A stretch of DNA of 64,000 bases from Urechis unicinctus (lineage: Eukaryota; Annelida; Polychaeta; Xenopneusta; Urechidae), in the NCBI GenBank assembly GCA_034190875.2, contig CM067350.1, forward strand, positions 22,874,980-22,938,979, written 5' to 3'. Below are positions 54,660 through 64,000 of the stretch, one piece after another. The position numbers and the translations under genes are program-made. Each line of letters begins with the position of its first letter. Positions within the stretch are counted from its first letter, which is position 1. Under the pieces are notes generated by a model, which did no database searches, was not told where the DNA came from, and was given only the letters and a program-made list of their open reading frames with translations.

Positions 54660-57600
54660 AGAGACACATGTGATCGATATAGGATTTGTTATGTCTGGTC
54701 CGTGACATTTAGCTGATCCAAAAGTTATCTTTTATCGTCTGAATTTTTTTACAGAGTGATCCACTGAAGTTTTTGCTGCTTACTCCATTTCAATATTTTT
54801 TTTGTTGTTTTGAAATTCGTAGCACAAATTAGCTTTGAGACACATCTTTGGTCTTCCAAGTAGATGTGATGGCTTGCGTACATGGTTTGTCGATGTGTTC
54901 TTGTAATTAGCTCATTTACTTCCATTCATGTATTGCACTGCTGCCATGCCATTTCTTTGCATGAAGTGCCCAAATACCGGTCTTTAATGCTGTGAAATTA
55001 TAAGATGATGTGAAATACCAGATCAAAATTCCATCCCCACCAGTACGAGAACTTCAGAACGACAGCTTTCTGGCTTAGCGTTCTATGATATATATATGTC
55101 AAATAAGCCACGAGGGAGTGCGCTATGCCGAAGTGGCTTCTGATATTTGACCGTAACCGCAACATCAGAAGGTATGGGCAACGTTGGAGACTCTCTGAAT
55201 AACGAGACCAGGCGCATGATTGTTTGGCTAGCCAAATAAATCAGACGACCTGCAGTCAACATAACACCATATGACAATGAAGTTAAACGCGTTCTCATAA
55301 ATATATACTGTCCTGAGACGGAACTGCAATTACAATCCAACTGCAGCGTATCTTAAAATATATGATCACTTACATTGCATATTGTTGTCATAGCCATACT
55401 TAATCAAGGAATTCAAAAAATCTGCTTTGTGAGTGATCAATATATTTCACAGCACGCGAAACTCATGCGTATATGCATGTATCATTAAATCGTACAGAAT
55501 CCAAGATAGTTAATAAGTCTGATTCATGAGAGTACAGTAAGATGATACTCATGAGGGGACTTGCAACTCTGCTGTCACATAAATCTGCTGTCCGCCAATA
55601 AAGCTTGCAACATCGAAATGCACAGCATATCTATGGACGAATCATCTCCATAAGCTGATATAAACCCTTTCTCGGTGTCTTTATTGTGGCATTCATAAAA
55701 TTGCTAAAGGCATTTTTCGGCCGTCTAGTGGAATTCATAACGGAGATATGGCGTCTTTCTCAACACCCTGTTCCATCTGACCGCTTAGTCATCCAACGCA
55801 CTAAAACATCTAGTAAATAACCATGCTGTGAAGCGTTTTGTATGTATTTGTTAGGTGTCCTATCGCCCAAAGTCAAGCGGGGGATGAGTTTATTTTCCGA
55901 CGCATCGAACGCCGTATCTGGTGGATGTGTAACCAATTGCTACACTCCAAATGATTGTCTTATGACTCTTTTCTTTGATCATAATATTGAAGCATATCAC
56001 AGAGCTAGCCATGAAGTTGGGTGAATATGGCAAGCGAGAAGAGTGCTTGTAAGGTCAAATGATATAGGAAAAGGGAAAAACTATATAGACAATTTTTATT
56101 TGCTTCAACGTAGGAATGATGAATCTCTTTCACAGAGCATTGCTGCCCCCATCCATATATATGTAATGTTATGAATGGCATGTCCATATTCACATATTGG
56201 TCCTGACTTAATAGCTGCAAATGAAGTTGAGATTTTTCGGGATAAAATAGTGACAATTGAATTTTATGAGTCATGGAACAAAATCAACTGACCTATGAAG
56301 AAATGATTGTTATCATTATTAGTTTCACTTTGGGTTAATAACGATGGATAGCGCAGTCGATCGCATTTGTGCAGACGACAAATAAGCTTAGATAGCACCC
56401 TTCTTAGGTCAAATTCTATATTTTCTTATTGAAAGACGACGCACTTTTTGCAATGGTGCAGCTGTGGTCATATGATGTTCGTTCACACACTAGCCACTGC
56501 AGAATAATCATGATGTAGGATGACGTAACAACCTTGTCAAAAGCCATAGACTTACACCAATAAACATCGAAGTTAAATTACTGTCAACCTTCAATCTATA
56601 ATTACGCATCGTTGAAATTAGTCTCTTGCCTAAACATCCTTTGCAACACACTCGACCTGGGCGAACCGAGAATGTCAGCTGTGTGGCGTCATTGTTTTCT
56701 ATATCATGCAGTCATATATCAACTGTTACAAAACCTCCATTTTGATCATAATTTGCAGGATTAATGCGGTAGAGACAGAATACTAGGTCTGTAACAGAGG
56801 TGTCATAGACGCAGAACCATTTGTCAATTGCGTCTGGCAATTGTCTAGCTGTCATCATCCATTTATGAAATATCCATCATCCTGGCCTATATCAGGAAAT
56901 GTGTCTCTAAATATATAGAAAAAACAGTCAGACCCGGAACCTTCAAACAATGAAGCAGCTAGATGTGTATTATAAATAATCTTCTCTGTTGCTTTTGATG
57001 AAGTTGGCGACACTAACTCCTCATATTATGATAAAACACTAATTGGATCCCTAACACTCTATCGAGGGTGTTTACACTCTCAGCTAACGACGAGATCTAG
57101 ACCTGCAAATAGCTGTATTTCAGTAGACAGACGCATATTCAAACAGTCCTGTGAACATTGGATCACTGTCTCATTACTGAGTATGTTGTCGCTAAAGACT
57201 GGGATAAGTTTTAGAGGAATGTGACCCGTAATTCCACGTACATGAGGCATGCATCACGGTGTCCTAATTGACCAGCCCAGTTTACCTACTTTCCATAACT
57301 GTATAACCAGCATTCAATATGTAGGACACTACCAAAAAAGGGATATGCTTTGTCGAATATTAAAATGCAGTTTGCATTGCGTACTTTCAAAAAGCAGTAT
57401 GCCCAGTGAACCATGCATGGTTCAAATCCATATTGAGCCAAAGGGCGGGGATGTGTAAGTCGGTTCATTCAGAATAAACGTCGCATTTTGTTATGCCACT
57501 TGTGGTTGTGTTTCTGTTATTCGTATATATTGTTTACTTCAATGTGGACCTGTCCTGCATTGATTGCTGTGGTCGTTGTCTAATATTGGTGATACAACAG

Positions 57601-57970
57601 GTTGTGATGGTTGGGCTGCATATCTGACACGAGCCTAGTGATATGTGTGGTAGGAACTACAATAGCGAAGGGAAGAAAGGATGCAATGTTATCTCAGGAC
57701 ACCTACCATTACCTCCAGTTCTGTAGGATGCTACAGTCGAGTGAAATGCCAAGTCGGAGCCTACCTGCACAACGAGACCAGAATCTGTCAATCGGAAGTA
57801 ACAAATAGCTGTTAGTCAGGACCGCTCTCTACATTAAAAGCTTTGTAGCCGCCATAGCTTTTAGAATAACTCTTAGCATTGTTTTAAGTCGTAAGCCAAT
57901 TAATCTGGAAAGTTAATTATAAAAAAATTTGACTGCATGTAATAATCTTTCAAACAATTTCCGTTTGATG
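54660..57970. other. Non-coding DNA with old repeat copies
   Basis: 55660-55800 resembles 58545-58680, and 56790-56910 resembles 51605-51710. No gene is seen. Confidence 0.5.
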
Positions 57971-57974
57971 TGCG

Positions 57975-58099
<125 letters not shown>

Positions 58100-61000
58100 G
58101 ATTTACCAAAATTAATACTTGCATATCGATGGCCCAATACAACGGTACTGTGCCTTTGTCCTGCATACAAATAACAATGAACGAGAAGCTTATGCTATGA
58201 TTTATTGTAAAATGCTAAAACTGCTTCTATTTCGACTACACATGCATCTCTTGGGTAACAAAATGACCTTGTTAAATAGTGTTCAATAGAAAAGAAGAAA
58301 TGTTGATGGGATATTGCTACATGGCGCAATATGTCTATGGTACAATTTATCAACTCGCCAAATCAAAACCATATCGAATGAATTCAATCAGCTAATATAC
58401 GGTTTTATCTTGATAAATGCTTGAAGATGCACAACATTTAGTCCTGAATGTACTATAGGAACATCAACATAACAAGGGTAGTTGGTAATCGGGAGTCTGC
58501 ACGCGCAGCCTATTTATCAGCCAATTCATCGACATAATATTGGTATAAACCCGATCCGTTCGCGTCTTTTATATGACCTTCGTCGGTCGTAACGGGCCTA
58601 TGGCGCCTTAATCAACACGCTGCTCTGCTGGACAGCCTAGTCAACAGACACACACAACATCCACTACATAGCTGTGCTATGTAGTGCAGTTCATGCGGTT
58701 GAATGTGTTCATCACGCGAATCCAAGTAAAATGCCAGCATTTGTACCTCCGGCCATGAATTGATGCACTAGTTTCGCTCTATGTGAATCACTTGATGCAG
58801 TTGATTAGATTCCATTCCTCAAAAATTCAAGAGACGATACAATGGCGATGTATTTATACATAAATGTCAGCCTTGTCTAAAAAGATCAATGTTAGGACGA
58901 TTGCATATCGCAAGAAATACCCCTCCCAAAACCTCACCTCTGTAGCTTCACAAGTAAAATGCACTACGTTTAAATTGCACCACAGCATCCAATCTCTCCC
59001 TTATGACCACAATGTCTCCCTGGATAAGCCAAGCACACACATAGACATGAATTTGTGCATTTTACGCAAATCCAGTCAAAAGATATCCGAGTAGAATATC
59101 ATTGGCTTGAGCGCTAACAACCACCCTTTATAATCATTGCAAAACATCTGTGGCAAGCCAAAATCATAATTTCACCCATTTGAAACGAGAATATAATGAT
59201 TAACTGTTTGGTTATGATGATGCTTCAATGTGAGGTCATCCTATCATGTTGCTGAGTGTGGTAAGCAGCAAAAAGTTCTTTATGGATGCAACTCAATAAA
59301 GTAATAAGCATATGATATTATTCAATCGTCATTGTGAAATGATTGCGTAAATGTCAATAGCGTCGCCGGCAAAATAGCGTTATGAGCGGAGGTTATATCT
59401 ATGAAGGATGGATTGTGTCTTCAGTTCATCCATACCATATGCCATGATTCATACTGGCCATCCTTCCCCTTTTAAACCTCTCTCACTCCCCCCCCACCTC
59501 ACAACTTCAAAACGCCCACCCACAAAGCCGCCGTGAATCCACTAAGCCTTCACATCATTTCTAATATCAACAAATGCTTCCTCAATGTCATGATTGATCA
59601 AGTATTGTTAGTTTATTAGTATAAATCGACATAACATAAGAGGCGGCCGACGCACCCTACGTCATATCAGCAATAGTAAGGTCATGCCTAGAGCGGGCAA
59701 CTAGTAAAACAGTGTTTGTGTTTTATCAATCATCTGTCTCTCCAGAATTTATTAAGGTTTGTAAAGGGGAATCATTCCATGTCATCATTAAGACAGCTGA
59801 TCTACAAACAAGTCTGAATTAAACAATAAAAACGGCCGTAATGCTTAAATCGCAAGCGGGTTCATGCGCACCACCGACACGCGAATCAGTTTGGTCTTCG
59901 TATGTTTCGGCAAATTAATTTGAAGGATATGGACTGATCAACATTCAATCATGGCAAGCGATGTTTTGGCGATCGCAGGATAAACAGAGGAAGACAGGAA
60001 CGGACTTAAATAATAATTATCCCAGAATAGCCCTGAACACAAAGCGAAGTGTTCACACTACTATTTCCACCGACGCCAAACCAACAAACCCAAAGATCGT
60101 CACCGTTTACCTTGAACTGTTCATTTGCATACATTGCCCCTTGTGGGATTGTATTTAGCTACGAATGATTGATAACATATTTACGTATATTCAAAGGAAA
60201 TCCAATACGTAATTATATTTGTCTTGTTCCATTGAGAGCCTTAAATGTTTACCAAAAGCTAATATCCGATAACATTCTGTGCGAAAAAAACGATTGCCTG
60301 TCCGAAAAGTGCTAATTTTGGCAACCGAGGTGTGAACAAATTCAAAACTACAAACTTGGTTAAACCGATTAGTTTTAATTACACGAATTCTATAAAAGCA
60401 TGTCCATTTTAGATTTTCTGTTGAATAAAGTTGTCAATACCGTCTTTCTATTAACCAAATTTAAATTGCAGTGTACAACAGTACAATTCATAACAATACA
60501 CTTATTTAAAAGTATAACATATTTTATCTGAAAATTTAACTGCAGAGGAAGGCCAATTAGAAGATGAATCTAAGTCGATATATAGGTGTTATTTGACATC
60601 ACCTACAGAGCCGAGATAAGTTATAGCAAAGATTTATGCGAGGTTTGAGTCCCATTGTACGAGACCATACGCGAAAATGACCTACTCGAATGTATCGCAG
60701 CTTGACGTGTTCGCATTCAATGACGGATGTTGAATCTTGTTTTCCTCCGCACCTTGCTGAATCTACCTCAACGAAAGTACTACCACATGGCAAGGTGATA
60801 AATATCGATCTATCAATGGTTTTTTTATCATAAAAAGCTATGTAGACAATATATCTTATGCATGCACTAAGCAGTCATCAAACACATTGGTTTATCTTAC
60901 AACAACTTAGAATTATTGGGGACATAAATGTTTACAGCCCAACGCACATTTAGCCACCAAATCCCATGTTTACATCAATTGGAAAGCAAACTAATTATAT

Positions 61001-62485
61001 ACATAGATTCTTTGCAATAAGGCGTTTCTACCGCAGATTTTGAACATATGTATATGGAATTTGTCTATGCATACATTATCATCTGCACGCACGGTGGGTT
61101 TATTAGTAAATTTATCGCTGAGCGCTGCCATCGACCTTTACATTGAGACTCCTCCGTGACACTAACGACAAAGAATCTATGTTAGTTGTCATTTCAAAGA
61201 ACGCTTTCATTTACCAGTGGAAACGCAGCACCTTCTAAAAGGCAGCCGAGACACCGGAAGGCATCAAACATTCACTGCATAGATATACTGTATGGCGTTG
61301 TTCATGCACCCAAAGCCAAGCAATGGATAAGCTTCTATACCAATACCGCGTAAAGTAATTAACCCTTTATCGGCAGTTAAGTAGTAGACAGCGATTGCAG
61401 TGATTTCGATGGAATCCAGAACTTTAAACTTTAAATACATCATCTTTCTCTCGTGTTGCTAACACAAATAACCTTTAATGTTACGAGAAAAATGTGAATA
61501 GGGTTTCATTCCTCCACATCAACATAACCTTGCAAAGACTAAGTTAATTCAGTAAATGTCTTACTGGTGCACCACACACCCCAAACAGTTGATATATTGT
61601 ACTGTTTACCCTTCATACATTTCATTACTTTGTTCAAAACATATTCTGTATCGGTCATTGTTTTCACATTCCATGAAGCATGCACAGCAGTCTGTTACAC
61701 TTGCGAACCAAAAGAGATGCTGACTGCCACGGTGAAGATTCCGCAAAGGTCATTTCCGTCATTCTCAAGGGCAATCATATTTCTCTGCATTTTTCCACGA
61801 AGACCAGAACATAGCCTTGACGGACGTCTGACCTTATCCAAGTCGATGTTCGGACTTTATCTGCCGTAAATCATACTGATATCATCACCAAACAACTGCT
61901 GAAACGTCATGGATGCCAATGATATATAGACGCCTTGACAATTGTAGCCGAAAACATACAAACCATTCTGAAACATAAGAAATCAGCAATGAAAGGTTAA
62001 CTTTTAAAAGTTTATTTATGTCAAGCAAAAGAATGCAATAGGCAAAATCAATACATGAAGCACGATGGGCCTCGTTTCTTGATTCATGCACACTGTGAGG
62101 TAAACAAATTGCATGGCAGAGTCTACTTTCTTGTCTGCGACTTATAGAGCCTTATGGCCCCACCGCCTGCCTTAAGTGCATTAAAGCAACAAGCTCAAAA
62201 TGAAAAAAATGAAATAAAGGCGGTAAAGTACCGGACGTATATTTTGCGATGTTATTCATCTGGTCATCTGTCACCATATGTTAATTGGGGTACATGACAT
62301 CGTTGAATGCAATAAGCGCGGTGTAGTGGAATGGAATGCGTTCACCCGACACGTCCCCTGCCCAACAAACCAATCACACACATGTCCCCTGTCCAACAAC
62401 CGCATCACTCGCGTTCAGCCCGATTTATCGTGTTTCATTGGTTAATGAAGGGGTATCATGAGGAATGGCGGTTTTGTTGGGGGAT
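58100..62485. other. Non-coding AT-rich DNA
   Basis: No gene supported. An old repeat copy lies at 58545-58680. A short C-rich patch lies at 59480-59525. Confidence 0.5.
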
Positions 62486-62486
62486 G

Positions 62487-64000
<1,514 letters not shown>

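Noticed and set aside
57410-57432. tRNA B-box-like word GGTTCAAATCC
   Set aside because: No A box at the right distance upstream and no cloverleaf can be drawn.

Overview
The window looks like non-coding DNA from a metazoan nuclear genome, most likely a marine invertebrate. It has long AT-rich stretches, spliceosomal intron signals, several hundred-base microsatellites (AT, CA/TG, TCA, GAA/TCC), a non-LTR retrotransposon and LTR-retroelement fossils. I cannot name the species. There are no bacterial operons, and I could support no RNA gene and no intact host protein-coding gene.

Layout. 1-10.5 kb: unique or anciently repetitive AT-rich DNA with a (TCA)n tract. 10.5-11.3 kb: an (AT)n tract followed by a 26-bp tandem array and a 163-bp duplication built on the core ACTATTTTGGAAC; the same core forms a perfect hairpin beside another (AT)n tract at 31.9-32.1 kb. 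About 12.0-14.0 kb: a GC-rich island holding a decayed, unrecognised long coding region, treated here as a fossil of unknown origin. 17.0-22.9 kb: a full-length non-LTR retrotransposon (LINE, I-type, with RNase H) on the minus strand, bounded by perfect 12-bp target-site duplications. ORF1 is intact and ORF2 carries one frameshift. 24.5-30.7 kb: a composite minus-strand block. A gag-like fossil (29.7-30.7 kb) and a protease plus TatD-nuclease-like fossil (24.6-27.6 kb) are separated by about 2.1 kb. That insert contains a decayed but intron-bearing gene copy resembling the SAMD3-like family, followed by an array of AGTCA-N3-TGACT palindromes. 31-64 kb: AT-rich DNA with microsatellites, an 18-bp minisatellite with higher-order structure (36.2 kb), a 700-bp purine-biased minisatellite (42.1-42.8 kb), a GAA/TCC triplet block (54.3 kb) and several diverged copies of what looks like one ancient interspersed repeat family.

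The most interesting items are the retroelement-associated TatD-like nuclease, the unidentified GC-rich coding island, the palindrome array at the retroelement/insert junction, and the foldback repeat family found beside two separate (AT)n tracts. All family names come from reading translated motifs by eye. No database search was possible.
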